64,000 nucleotides of DNA from Solenopsis invicta (taxonomy: Eukaryota; Arthropoda; Insecta; Hymenoptera; Formicidae). Made by a program: the position numbers and the translations under genes. The notes beneath the pieces are model-generated. The model did not search any database. It worked only from the letters and a program-made list of their open reading frames with translations, and was not told the origin of the DNA. Where the stretch lies: contig NC_052669.1 of the NCBI RefSeq assembly GCF_016802725.1, forward strand, positions 18,009,770-18,073,769, written 5' to 3'. This document shows positions 34,006 through 44,718 of the stretch, piece by piece (positions within the stretch are counted from its first letter, which is position 1; every line of letters starts with the position of its first letter).

Positions 34006-34866
34006 CTTTCGCTTTGGTCGTACTATTGATTAATCTTATTCGAAATTTACGTTTATTCAAATATCCGAATTCACAAATACTTCTTGTTTATTTTTTCGCG
34101 AATGTTTATCATTTGTATCTTACAGGAATTATCTTTAACAAAAAAACAAAATCTGTTTTATTTTATCATGCGTCTTGTTCGCGATTTTATAGTTCTCGTA
34201 ACTGTAATTGTATACGATTGCCGTTTAGCTATAAGAGAATTTAGAAACAGGTGATGAAAATTATTTAATGATATACAAATCAGAAAATTATTGTTGATTG
34301 CGCGCTTTAATTATAAAAATTGTCGGAACACTTCTCTTTCAAACTTTCTGCAAGAATCTGAAAACAAAATAAAAATTTATTTTATTTATTAGAATCCCTA
34401 TAATTATTAATTTTATTATAACGAAAGAATTTGTAATTTGTAAAACTGATAAATAAAAAATTGTTTTTGTGAATGCCAGAATATGTTTTTTAAGCTATCT
34501 TTAATAATATGTGTTCTACGATAGAAACATTTTACTATTTGGCATTTTTTGTGCTTAAATATATTTTTTCTTTTTGAGGAAATTTATTACTTGTACATAC
34601 ATATACACACACACACACACACGTAAAAAACTCGTGCGTGGCTGTCAATTCATTTTTTTCCCCGCAGAGTTTAATCATTTTTAACTTTTTACAACATAAT
34701 TTTAAAAATTTTAAACTTTTCGTATATGTAGTCACAGGTTGTACCTTTGAAATGGTCAATTCGTGTTTTTTTTCAAAGGGCCTGGAAAATATAAAAAACC
34801 CAAGAATGAAAAAGCGGCCAACCAGGCCCACTCTCCCTTGTATATATACATGTATATATACATATA

Positions 34867-34916
<50 letters not shown>
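34006..34916. other. Upstream flank of GMC gene, low complexity
   Basis: AT-rich, with an (AC)n run at 34602-34621 and a (TA)n run at about 34868-34916 that hosts the mariner. No gene is recognised. Confidence 0.5.
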
Positions 34917-34917
<1 letters not shown>

Positions 34918-36238
34918 GAGGTGTGTTCAAAAAGTATCGCGAATTTTGAATTTTCGCGGGTTACGTATATTCGAATTTCGATCTTTTTGTGGCGTTATGT
35001 TGGTACTCATGTCTCTCACTTATGCCGACAAGCTCGGCCATTTTGAATGTTCACTTAATTGTTGACAGCTGCTTTGCTTGCACGTGTTTTGGATCGTCTT
35101 CGATTTTTACCTATTCAAAAAAATGGATCAAAGAACCTGTATCAAATTTTGTGTGAAAAACGAAATTAAGTGCGCGGATGCATTCCGAATGTTGACTGTG
35201 GCATACGGAGAAGCTACCTTGGACCGAAGCAACGTTTATCGGTGGTACAAAATGTTCTCAGAAGGCCGAGAAGATGTGAACGACGAAGAGCGTGCCGGAC
35301 GCCCGAGCACTTCAACAACAGACGAAAAAATTAATGAAGTGGAGAAAATGGTATTGGCCAATCGTCGAATCACCGTTAGAGAAGTTGCTGAGGACCTAAA
35401 CATATCGATTGGCTCGTGCCATTCGATTTTTATCAATGATTTGGGCATGAGACGGGTCGCCGCGAAATTCGTACCAAAATTGCTCAATTGCGACCAAAAA
35501 CAGCATCGCATGAACATTGCTAATGAGATGTTGGACTCTGTCCGCGACGACCCAAATTTGCTCCAGAGGGTCATAACTGGTGACGAATCGTGGGTTTATG
35601 GTTATGACGTGGAAACCAAAGCTCAATCATCTCAATGGAAGCTGCCGCACGAACCAAGACCGAAAAAAGCGCGCCAAGTTCGGTCGAATGTGAAAGTTTT
35701 GCTGACAGTTTTCTTCGATTGCAGGGGCGTGGTGCATCATGAGTTCTTGCCACAGGGTAGAACGGTCAATAAGGAATATTACCTGCAAGTTATGCGCAAT
35801 TTGCGCGAAGCAATCCGCCAGAAACGCCCGGATTTGTGGAAGAACAAAAATTGGCTTTTGCATCACGATAACGCCCCTGCTCACACATCGTTGCTTGTGC
35901 GCGACTTTTTGGCCAAAAACAACACACTAATGATGCCGCAGCCACCGTATTCCCCAGATCTGGCCCCCTGTGACTTTTTCTTGTTCCCTAAACTGAAGAG
36001 GCCCATGAAAGGACGACGTTACGCTACGCTTGACGAGATAAAGACGGCATCGAAGGAGGAGCTGAACAAGATAAAAAAAAATGATTTTTTGAAGTGCTTC
36101 GAAGATTGGAAAAACCGTTGGCACAAGTGTATAATATCTCATGGGGATTACTTTGAAGGGGACAAAATAGATATTCATGAATAAATAAATAATTTTTGAA
36201 AAAACACAAAATTCGCGATACTTTTTGAACACACCTCG
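34917..36238 (+). mobile_element. Full-length mariner transposon
   Basis: Inverted termini beginning CGAGGTGTGTTCAAAAAGTA are identical for about 32 bp, with TA outside each (34915-34916 and 36239-36240). It is 1322 bp, the standard mariner size, and holds one intact transposase. It sits in a TA repeat. Confidence 0.95.
35123..36184 (+). CDS. Mariner transposase
   Basis: 353 residues from MDQRTCIKFC. An in-frame ATG 15 codons upstream exists (35078), but family members start here. Two helix-turn-helix regions occupy about residues 5-110 (NVYRWYKMFSEGREDVNDEE, then RITVREVAEDLNIS). The catalytic triad is D,D34D: TGDESWVYGYD, HHDNAPAHTS and YSPDLAPCDFFLFPKLK, with exactly 34 residues between the last two aspartates. 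The length matches the family and there is no stop or shift. It binds the terminal repeats and performs cut-and-paste transposition at TA. It could be active; the subfamily was not assigned. Confidence 0.95.
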   Translation: MDQRTCIKFCVKNEIKCADAFRMLTVAYGEATLDRSNVYRWYKMFSEGREDVNDEERAGRPSTSTTDEKINEVEKMVLANRRITVREVAEDLNISIGSCHSIFINDLGMRRVAAKFVPKLLNCDQKQHRMNIANEMLDSVRDDPNLLQRVITGDESWVYGYDVETKAQSSQWKLPHEPRPKKARQVRSNVKVLLTVFFDCRGVVHHEFLPQGRTVNKEYYLQVMRNLREAIRQKRPDLWKNKNWLLHHDNAPAHTSLLVRDFLAKNNTLMMPQPPYSPDLAPCDFFLFPKLKRPMKGRRYATLDEIKTASKEELNKIKKNDFLKCFEDWKNRWHKCIISHGDYFEGDKIDIHE

Positions 36239-36240
36239 TA

Positions 36241-36591
36241 TATATATATATAAACACCTTATATATATATATATATATATATATACATTATAAACATATT
36301 TATGTCTATATACGTACAACTATGAAAGCATCGCGGTACAATAACATGATAATTTCCTTTCTTCAATAGAAGTATCACTCTGCATCATGACACTGATGTA
36401 AAAACGTAAAGATAAAACAGAACCACAGATGCATGTGGTATCGAAATGCTGTTGCACGATCGAGTAACTTCACGTGGCAGCGAAAACGAAAGACTGAGAC
36501 TTTATAGCATTATGTTGGCCATATAAACCATGAAGATTTACCACTACCTTACTGTGCCTTACTATCTTTCCCCCTTTTGCAAGGTGCATTA
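36241..36591. other. Sequence between mariner and the 5S-core element
   Basis: A short (TA)n run at 36241-36285, then unique sequence without a recognised feature. Confidence 0.4.
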
Positions 36592-36839
36592 CTACTGTGA
36601 AAGTCGTATGTGATGAAATCATATACAATCGTATATGATATTGTCACATGTGTTTTTGGGATGCGATCGTATGTGCATAATATACGATTCATATATCTAT
36701 CGCATACGAAAAAAAGCGCAAAGTTTCTTTGAAATATCTACATAAATATGTATTATATTACATCACATAATCGTAATGAGCAACATAATATTTTTATAAT
36801 ATTTTAAAAAACAATTTTTGCAAAAAAATCTATTCTTAA

Positions 36840-36931
36840 GAATTTTTTTCGGAAATTCCCGAGCGGTCACCCATCCAAGTCGCAACCCCGGCGAACGTTG
36901 CTTGACTTCCAAGATCGCTCCGAACTGATCC
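36840..36931 (-). repeat. 5S rRNA-derived segment, copy 2
   Basis: On the minus strand it reads GGAAGTCAAGCAACGTTCGC and ACTTGGATGGGTGACCGCTC, matching the 3' half of 5S rRNA including the pol III C box. Homology to copy 1 continues across the LINE insertion at 42670 onward. Confidence 0.75.
36916..36931. repeat. Target site duplication of Jockey LINE, left copy
   Basis: CGCTCCGAACTGATCC is repeated exactly at 42654-42669. The 16-bp duplication brackets the LINE. Confidence 0.9.
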
Positions 36932-37536
36932 TTTTTTTTTTTTTTTTTATTAGTTTATTTGCAGGACTTGTTTACAATATTCTTGTTGGAATGTTACAAA
37001 ATAAACTTGGAAAGAAGAAACATTTTTGTTATCAATTTATCGAATGAGCGGTACGGTGCATAGCACTCTCGCCGCTACGCACAGTATTTTAGCCTATGGC
37101 TAATAATTTATAATGATTTCAGTTTTCGATTTTCGTAAATAGGTAATCTACAATGTAGAAGTTGTTATTTGCAGATTATATATATATTTTTTTTCCAGTA
37201 AAAAAAAATGAGTCCTAATTATTGAAAAAAAACTGGATTTTTTAACACTTTATCATAGAATTGCACATAAATAAATAAATAAGCAACTTATAGGTAAGTA
37301 GAAATTATAGTAACATAGTAAGTGTACAATAGTACTTTTTTTTTTTTTTCCCCTCCTTCCCGCGTAGAATGAATGAAATGTATATATGTGTGATTATGTA
37401 TTGTGTGATGTGTGGGTATGTTGTTCGTGTGAGCAGGTGAGTAAGTAAGTAATTGGTATTTTTCATCTGTCTCCGTTCGAGCACGAATCCGTAGAGATCA
37501 GCAGAGCTATTATTGCGATGTTGTAATGTATTTATA

Positions 37537-40500
37537 TTATGAATCGGTTAACCACCAATACCTGGATTTCTTGATTTTTTTCTTTAATTTTTCTTCGTTT
37601 GGAATTGAGGTGTCATATCTCCACTGAATTTGTGTATCTTCGCTGCTTGTATGTTCTGGGTAATATATCTTTTTGTTGTTATTATGTCTAGGGTAATGAT
37701 ATATTATTGGTACATTTTTATGGTCCTGTATGTATCCTTTTTCATCTAGGTACAAGAAACCTTCTGGGGGTATGTACCCCATTGATAACGCTCTTTCAAA
37801 ATACATGGGGTTCGGGTATAAGGCACTGAATATTAGACTGTTTTGTTTTATTTTACTCGCTTGTAGGAAATGTTCTCTTGTTAGTTTAATTATGAAATTG
37901 TCAATTCTTGGTATGCCTGACTTATCGTATAGACTTTGATTACTGATATATTTTATGAATTCTGACTCTGCCGACCTGTTCACATTCGTGCATGCTCGGA
38001 GGCACTTTCTTTCAAACTTCCTGATTCTTTCCATGAGGGCTGCATTAATATTATACCATATAGGGCACCCGTAAGTGATTATGGGTCTCACTAGTAGTTG
38101 GTAGCACATTATCTTAATTTTTGGTTTTAAATATCTAGAACGAAAAAGTCTTTTTAAGCGCGTAAATGTGTTGGTCGCTTTGGCCAGTTGAATTTCTACA
38201 TGGTTTTTGTAATGCAGCCTCTCATCGAGATGGATCCCTAAATATTTAACAGTGTTTTTATGTGGGATTTTTTGTTTTTCGTTGATTGTCGGAGCGCTCT
38301 CAATCGCAAAAGTTTTATAATTTTTTTTAACATTACTGTTGGCGTATATTAATGATGGCCTAAATAGGATGGTTTCACATTTGTTTAAGTTAATTTTTAA
38401 TCTCCAAGTTTCGTAGTAGTATTCTAATTTGTGCAGAATGTTTTGCAAGTTTTCTCTTATTTTCGAGGGCCAGCTATCCGCCACATACACAATCAGATCA
38501 TCCGCAAATGCTATGGCTTGTGGGTTTTCCGGAGAGTTTAAGTTGAATATTTTAAGAACTTCTGTTGTATAAATATTGAAGAGTACGGGTGAGTTAACTG
38601 TGCCCTGTTGTAATCCATTGTTTATTTTGTATACTATTTTTGAGTAAGTTTCTCCATTTGCTGTTACGAATGATCTATTAGATATCATGCTCCATACTAA
38701 TTTGGTCAGATGATTTGGGAATTTCTTTTTTATTAGTTTGAAAATTAGACCATCAAGCCAAACTGTGTCGAATGCTTTCTCTAGGTCTATTAGGCATGCC
38801 CCTAAGCATTTTTTACTGTTCAAAGCCCAATTAATGTCTGAAGTAAATCTATTTACCGCATGGATTGTGGAGTGTTTAAATCTGAAGCCGAATTGTGCTT
38901 CTGGAATGATATCATTCATTGAACAAAAAGATGTTAACTGGTCGTTTATTATTGTCTCGAATATTTTGCTGATGTTAGGAAGTAAGCTTATGGGTCTGTA
39001 ACTAGAAGGGTTGTTTTTATCTTTGCCTTTTTTTAAGATAGCGATTACTTTTGCTTTCTTCCATTTGTCTGGAAACAGTGAATAATTTAACAGGTTATTA
39101 AAAATAATGACGTAGTTATAAATTAGGTTTTCTGGTATATTTTTTAATACAATATTTGGTATTTTATCTAATCCTGATGATCTTTTGTTATTTAAAGTTT
39201 TGAATCTTTTAGTTAGGTCATACATATTTGTGAAATATTTTTTATAGCTTTCATCAAGTTTGGGATCATCTGCTTTGTTGTCGCTGTTAAATGTGCATAT
39301 TGAAGTATTACTCGATTTTTCATTTTGAATTTGTTCTTTAAGAGTGTTGATGTTACTATTTATTAGATTGTTAAGCTGAGGTCTTTTGTTATCAGTGATT
39401 CTGTTATTTATACTTGCAAAATAAGCACCTAAAATGTTTAATTTATCTTCTAATTTGTTGACAAGGATATTGTCATTTTCATCTTTTTTCATATGTGTGA
39501 TATTTATATCCGCGTCGTTTAGTATCATGGAGTTAGTAGGAATTTTAAGTGTGGCTACCTCCGCTATGCTTTTCTTCCTAAAGATAGCGTTTAACTGCGG
39601 GAACATTTTTGTGGTATCGTTTGTAGGGATGTTTTCAATTTTATTTTTCCAATAAGTGTTTATGGAGCTTGCAAATTGTTGTGTTATTTCGGATTTAATA
39701 TCGTTTAATTTTTCTTTCAGGATTATTATTGTCTGGGTAAAGGAAACTGGCCATTTTCTTTTTAAGTGATGTATTTTAGTGAGAATTTTGTTTTTTTGTT
39801 TTTGAAGTTTTCGGATTTTATCATTTATGTAGGGGTTGATTGAATCTTTTTCTTTTATTTTAGGTACTATTTTTTCTATAGCTTCTAATATTTTAGCGTC
39901 CGCTTCTTCTAGAAATTCGTTGATTTCTTGAATGGATAAATTTCTATCGTTAGGTATGTTATTTGTAATCTTCTTTTTTAGAGTATTTTTGAATTTTTTC
40001 CAATTAGTTTTTCTTAAATTATATTTATAATTTATTAAGCTTGGTTCCAGTTCTATACCGTTTTCTTCCGCAAGGGATATGACAAAGATTATCGCATTGT
40101 GATCACTATCATAGGGAATTGTGTCTAAGCTGCAGTCGTTTTCAATATCATTAAACGTTAGTCTTGCGTCAGCCAGTACGACATCTAAGTAAGAGTTACC
40201 TTGAGGGTAGGAGGGGTACTGAGAACTTAAGAATCTTATTTTGTACGTCGCGTTATTTTCATCTAACCAATTTTTTAGAGCTGTGCCTCTGGGGTTGTTG
40301 TTTTCATTTTTCCAGCTAGTATGTTTAGCATTTAAGTCGCCCGCGATTAAGTAATAATTTTCCTGCTGGTTTAATTTTAGTGTTTGGAATATTTTTTTTA
40401 GTTCTGGCATAAATTCTTTTTGGTTGCCACATCTCGCATACGCTGCGATTATATAGAGTGCTTTGTTTGTTTTGAGATTGATTTTAATTATTGAGTGTTC

Positions 40501-40821
40501 TAATATTTTTTCTTTTTCTGATTCGGTTGATGTTATTATTTCGAATTGAATTGATTTTTTAATTAATATAGCGGTTCCACCGCCTTGTCCTTTTTCGTTT
40601 CTATCATTTCTTACTATATTATAATTTTCAAATTTTAATACGTGGTTTTTGTTTAATTTAGTTTCGTTTACTAATACTATGTCCGGGTTTTTTGTTTTTA
40701 ATAAGTTATATAAAGATGCTCTACGTTGATTTTTGATTATAGAGTTAACATTTATTGATATTATTTTTATTTTTTTCATAATTTGTTTACGATTTGATTG
40801 TCTATTAGTTGTATTGAACAT
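37537..40821 (-). CDS. LINE ORF2: APE endonuclease and reverse transcriptase
   Basis: 1094 residues. Residues about 15-240 form an apurinic-like endonuclease (IKIISINVNSI, DIVLVNETKLN, IAGDLNAKHTSW, SDHNAI). The reverse transcriptase follows at about 560-830 (SYRPISLLPNISKIFETIIN, CLIDLEKAFDTVW, GLQQGTVNSPVLFNIY, AIAFADDLIVYVAD); FADD is the catalytic motif. A C-terminal region has Cys-rich LINE features. The protein nicks target DNA and primes reverse transcription there. Its ATG lies inside the end of ORF1 (17-base overlap), suggesting coupled translation. No RNase H domain was noticed. Confidence 0.95.
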   Translation of the reverse strand: MFNTTNRQSNRKQIMKKIKIISINVNSIIKNQRRASLYNLLKTKNPDIVLVNETKLNKNHVLKFENYNIVRNDRNEKGQGGGTAILIKKSIQFEIITSTESEKEKILEHSIIKINLKTNKALYIIAAYARCGNQKEFMPELKKIFQTLKLNQQENYYLIAGDLNAKHTSWKNENNNPRGTALKNWLDENNATYKIRFLSSQYPSYPQGNSYLDVVLADARLTFNDIENDCSLDTIPYDSDHNAIIFVISLAEENGIELEPSLINYKYNLRKTNWKKFKNTLKKKITNNIPNDRNLSIQEINEFLEEADAKILEAIEKIVPKIKEKDSINPYINDKIRKLQKQKNKILTKIHHLKRKWPVSFTQTIIILKEKLNDIKSEITQQFASSINTYWKNKIENIPTNDTTKMFPQLNAIFRKKSIAEVATLKIPTNSMILNDADINITHMKKDENDNILVNKLEDKLNILGAYFASINNRITDNKRPQLNNLINSNINTLKEQIQNEKSSNTSICTFNSDNKADDPKLDESYKKYFTNMYDLTKRFKTLNNKRSSGLDKIPNIVLKNIPENLIYNYVIIFNNLLNYSLFPDKWKKAKVIAILKKGKDKNNPSSYRPISLLPNISKIFETIINDQLTSFCSMNDIIPEAQFGFRFKHSTIHAVNRFTSDINWALNSKKCLGACLIDLEKAFDTVWLDGLIFKLIKKKFPNHLTKLVWSMISNRSFVTANGETYSKIVYKINNGLQQGTVNSPVLFNIYTTEVLKIFNLNSPENPQAIAFADDLIVYVADSWPSKIRENLQNILHKLEYYYETWRLKINLNKCETILFRPSLIYANSNVKKNYKTFAIESAPTINEKQKIPHKNTVKYLGIHLDERLHYKNHVEIQLAKATNTFTRLKRLFRSRYLKPKIKIMCYQLLVRPIITYGCPIWYNINAALMERIRKFERKCLRACTNVNRSAESEFIKYISNQSLYDKSGIPRIDNFIIKLTREHFLQASKIKQNSLIFSALYPNPMYFERALSMGYIPPEGFLYLDEKGYIQDHKNVPIIYHYPRHNNNKKIYYPEHTSSEDTQIQWRYDTSIPNEEKLKKKIKKSRYWWLTDS

Positions 40822-42577
40822 TTTGGTTTAGTAGCTTCTCTAGTAAGGAGGTAACTGCGTTAATTTTTATAGAATTATCCTCTACAATTTTTTCTAGTCT
40901 ATTTAGATTATTTTTTAGATCCAATATTATATCATTTAGTATCATGGGGTTTGCTTTTGAGTTTAAGTTTGAATTGTTGTGATTAGGTTCACTAAATTGA
41001 CTAAATTGATTTAATGAGATTCTATTATTGGGTGTTGTCCTTTTTGTTATTTGAGCGTAGCTGATTCCTGGTTGTGTCAACGCTCTATTTATTGAAGGAT
41101 TTATTTTATTGTTATTTCCCTTTTTATTATTATTTAGATTTAGCTCTGTTAATCTTTTTTTATTTTCTACTAGCTTGGGGCAGCCTCTGTATGAGGCCGG
41201 ATGGCCGAATTCGTTACAGTTCACACAGAATAATTTTTTCTTATCCATTTGTGTATCTGGCGGGTAGCTGCACTCTCCTGGAATGTGATTATTATTACAT
41301 TTCACGCATCTATATGGTAAATTGCAGTTAGCTGCCGCGTGACCTAATCTCTGACATCGTTTGCATTGGATCACGTCCCTTCGCATTAACTTATCCCAGC
41401 TTATAGCTTGGTGAAATAAATATTTTATTTTTTTTAAGTTATTTATCTGGCTTTCTGGTGATAATTGTACTACAAGTATTGGCAAAATTTTACTTTCTTG
41501 TTTAGATTTGTACGTTGAAAATCTTAATACTTTTTGGAACTCTATACCGTCTATGCTCTGGGAACGTAATTCATCTAGAACCTCATTTTCGTTATAAGAA
41601 TTGTTTAGACCTTTTAAGAGAACAGTTTTCGGTTTTTCTAGATTGTCGGTATATGTATAGAACTTCGTATTACATTTAACTAACAGGTCTTTTATTTGTT
41701 TAAAATTATCTAAGTTATCTATTTGTAAAATATGTTTACCGTTATTGATACGCTTAATATAAAAGTTGACTATCCCTCTCGTATTTGATTCTATCAGCCT
41801 GGTTGTGTCTTTAGGGTCTTGGTACAGGATGTTGATGGGCGGAGGCTTGTCCTTTCTTCGTGGTTTTTGTAGTGTGGTCCTTTGCTCCTGGGACGATGTA
41901 TCTTGCTGTTTCTTCCTTGCGTTGTTGATTGACGCTTCCGATTTCTTCTTTTTGCTATTGTTGTTACCATCCTGGCTGTTTTTCTCTCGTAGCTGTCTCA
42001 TGAAATCCAGCTCCTGGTATTCTGTTTCTTCCGTTTCGTGAATCGTATCCTCACAGTCTAGCGCCTCAAATCTGTTGTATGTGGGCACATTCGGTGATGT
42101 TTCTCTGCATGCCGTAATTTTTTCTAATTTCTTGTATAGTATTCCTATTTCTGTTTTAAGTAGGTTATTTTCCTTTAGTAATTCAATTATTGAGGTTAAA
42201 TTATTACCGGCCTCAGATCTTGGTGCTTTTGCTGGGCCAGTCGTGTTATCCTTTTCCTCCTTGGCATTCCCTTTGTTTCGCGCCATGCTTAGGTTAGGGA
42301 TTACTTTGTTGCGTTTGCTGTCTATTAAGATGGGTAGCTGCTGATGTTTTCTTTTTTGTATTACTTTATTAATTGTGCTATACAGCTTGACTTTCTCAGC
42401 CGTACTTTTTTCTTTCTCTTGTTCGGCAGTTACCGGCTCTTTATCCTTGGAGGTTAGGTTTTCAGGATTCTCGTCTTCCTCGCTTAATATCATATTCCAG
42501 TCATCGCTTTTATTAGCGATTTCAGTATTTGATCTCTCCAGTGTGAGAGATGCGTCAGGTGTGTCGTTAATAGACAA
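40805..42577 (-). CDS. LINE ORF1: gag-like nucleic-acid-binding protein
   Basis: 590 residues. The N-terminal half is charged and low complexity. The centre resembles the PRE_C2HC region of Jockey gag proteins. It is followed by CCHC-type knuckles (CKRCQRLGHAAANCNLPYRC, CVKCNNNHIPGEC, CVNCNEFGHPASYRGCP) at about 415-490. It coats the LINE RNA and is needed for retrotransposition. It ends eight codons into ORF2 in another frame. Confidence 0.93.
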   Translation of the reverse strand: MSINDTPDASLTLERSNTEIANKSDDWNMILSEEDENPENLTSKDKEPVTAEQEKEKSTAEKVKLYSTINKVIQKRKHQQLPILIDSKRNKVIPNLSMARNKGNAKEEKDNTTGPAKAPRSEAGNNLTSIIELLKENNLLKTEIGILYKKLEKITACRETSPNVPTYNRFEALDCEDTIHETEETEYQELDFMRQLREKNSQDGNNNSKKKKSEASINNARKKQQDTSSQEQRTTLQKPRRKDKPPPINILYQDPKDTTRLIESNTRGIVNFYIKRINNGKHILQIDNLDNFKQIKDLLVKCNTKFYTYTDNLEKPKTVLLKGLNNSYNENEVLDELRSQSIDGIEFQKVLRFSTYKSKQESKILPILVVQLSPESQINNLKKIKYLFHQAISWDKLMRRDVIQCKRCQRLGHAAANCNLPYRCVKCNNNHIPGECSYPPDTQMDKKKLFCVNCNEFGHPASYRGCPKLVENKKRLTELNLNNNKKGNNNKINPSINRALTQPGISYAQITKRTTPNNRISLNQFSQFSEPNHNNSNLNSKANPMILNDIILDLKNNLNRLEKIVEDNSIKINAVTSLLEKLLNQNVQYN

Positions 42578-42653
42578 TGTGTTGGCTTTTTATACTTTTT
42601 GAAAGCGGACACGTGTGTTGCACAAGTGGGCACCACGAGCGCTCGACGAGAAC

Positions 42654-42669
42654 CGCTCCGAACTGATCC
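42654..42669. repeat. Target site duplication of Jockey LINE, right copy
   Basis: Exact copy of 36916-36931. Confidence 0.9.
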
Positions 42670-43620
42670 CTCATAATGACCTGTGACACTTTATACGTAT
42701 ATAATTGATAAATCAGGGCAATATACGTTATCAAAAAATGAAATATGTATAATTAGAGCATAATATTTATATTTAACATACAATATATAAAATTATTATT
42801 AATTTTATTAGTTAATAAAATAGTTTTTTTACTATTTTCACAAATGCGAAATAGCATCTAAAATAACTTTTGTTATTTGTTTAAATAAGAATGCAACTAA
42901 AAAATATATACAAAATACTCAAATTCAATGAACGGCGTGCCGAATTAATTTTTAGTCATAACACAGTTCTAAATTGAACAAGATTTGAGTAAAGTATATA
43001 AAAATCACACAAACAATACAAGCATGAAGATCTAGCTGCAACCGTTGAAGGCATTCTTGTTCAATTTATATTGATACAGTAACGGTCAAAATATCTATCT
43101 ACTACTTTAAAAAATATATGTTAATATAATACAATAATTAAATTAAATATAAAAAAATTTTTATTAAAAAACATTTAACAAATATTGTCTGCTCATTAGG
43201 ATATAAATCGAGTTTTATTCATTTATAAACCTATTTCGTCTAAAAGTATATATATGATTATATATTTTTTATTATTAATATCATTAATAATCTGTAAAAA
43301 GATTCAAATACTGCATAGATTACAAAAAATAAATTGATTTTAAATACATCGACAATATATGTATATTATCCAATGTGTAACAGCCAAAATAAAATAATTA
43401 TTTATTTAGAATGTATATAATTATAATTATTGCAAATAAATAAACAAATGTAAAATAATTTATAAATTGAGTTAACATGTATTGTTGTTATGCGAGAAAA
43501 AACTCGGTTTCAGAAGACTTTTTCAATGACGACTTCAATGATTTAATTCGAGTTACGCTTGGCAAAATATGCATGTATTTCGTATGAGATGTATATCGTA
43601 TATGATGGATGTGCTATCGT

Positions 43621-44306
43621 CAGTGTTTTGCTGTTATCTATATAAAATTATCTAAATAATTATCTAGATAAAGAAATGGCTTTATCTTATCTTTATCTAG
43701 ATGATTAGAATATAAATTATCTTTATCTTATCTTAGATTTAAAAAAGTGTTATCTTTATCAAATTATCTAAGATGACGTGTAGTGAGATTACAAAAATCG
43801 CATCTACAAAAATCACAAGTCGATCTCACGCTGTCGCAACAACTATTATAATCAAAAAGCGTTTTCGACTGAAGGCGAACCCGGGTCAGATTTGATGCCA
43901 AAATATAATACATCATTGCCATCATCGGCAGCAGTAGAACGCCTCTTCAGTTGCGGACAGTAGATATTTGTACCTCGTAGAAATCGATAATCGAACAAAT
44001 TATTTGAAAAACTATTATTTTTAAGAAATAATGGTTTATAATTTCCTTTTCATTTATTAATTATTTTAACAAATAAATGTTCAATGTTCAACCAATAAAT
44101 AGAAGTTTTATAAAAATTTTTCTGTATCCTGTGTCCTTCCTTAACAGTTAAATTATCTTAAAATTATCTAGATAAAACAATGTATAAATTTATCTTTTAT
44201 CTAGATAAATTAAATTTAAATCATCTTTATCTTATCTAAGATAACTTTAAATGTAATTTAGCTTATCTTTATCTAAATAATTTGAAATTATCTAAACGCA
44301 ACACTG
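43621..44306 (+). mobile_element. hAT element remnant with TTATCTAGATAA subterminal repeats
   Basis: It starts CAGTGTTTTG and ends, reversed, CAGTGTTGCG, with GCTATCGT and GTTATCGT outside (7 of 8 bases match), the 8-bp duplication of hAT elements. Both ends are rich in TTATCTTTATCTAGATAA-like motifs. It lies inside the 36.6-44.7 kb element. Confidence 0.8.
43895..44041 (+). pseudogene. hAT transposase C-terminal dimerisation remnant
   Basis: Translation gives SLPSSAAVERLFSCG, then VPRRNR and NKLFEKLLFLRNN, interrupted by two in-frame stops. This is the conserved hAT dimerisation region (SSAAVERLFS). Everything upstream is missing. Confidence 0.8.
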
Positions 44307-44718
44307 GTTATCGTATAGAATCATGTATGATTCTTATAAGATAAATCCGCATGTTAAACACGTGATTCTATATAATTTCCGCCCGTGATATGTAATTTGT
44401 ATGTGATCGCATAACGATCGTATGTCTAATAATGCGATTGCCATGTAGTCGCATACGAGTCATATAAAAATCGTATGTATACCTTATACGCAATCTTATA
44501 TGATTCGGAACATACGTCAAACATGTCACATGTGATTCCGAAACAAATGTCCAACGGTGATATGTAATTCGTATACCATCATATATCTAATCATGCGATT
44601 AGCATGTGATCGCATACGATTCGTATAAGATTCGCATATAATTCTAATACGATCAGATATGATTCATATATCATTCGTATACTATTGATATATGATTCAC
44701 ATACCAAATTTACGGTAG

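Larger units (their letters stand above)
36932..42653 (-). mobile_element. Full-length Jockey-clade non-LTR retrotransposon
   Basis: 5.7 kb on the minus strand, bounded by an exact 16-bp duplication. It has a poly(A) end (T run at 36932-36948), a 3' UTR of about 600 bp, two intact ORFs and a short GC-rich 5' UTR of about 75 bp. Its gag zinc knuckles and APE-type endonuclease place it near Jockey. Complete ORFs and a perfect duplication suggest a recent insertion. Confidence 0.93.
36592..44718. mobile_element. Nonautonomous element with TATGTGAATCATATA-type ends and 5S core, carrying nested insertions
   Basis: Left CTACTGTGAAAGTCGTATGT (36592) and right, reversed, CTACCGTAAATTTGGTATGT (44718) are imperfect inverted termini. 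Both ends are dense in TCGTATATGAT and CATACGAT motifs in both orientations (36600-36720, 43570-43620, 44310-44710). The interior, minus the Jockey LINE at 36932-42653 and the hAT at 43621-44306, is homologous to the interior of the element at 1046-1915. The exact boundary and target duplication are unclear. Confidence 0.55.

Noticed and set aside
35078..35122. Upstream ATG for the mariner transposase
   Set aside because: It adds 15 residues absent from the family; the usual start is MDQRTC at 35123.
38738..41331. Plus-strand frames within the LINE
   Set aside because: Antisense to intact ORF1 and ORF2; no motifs.
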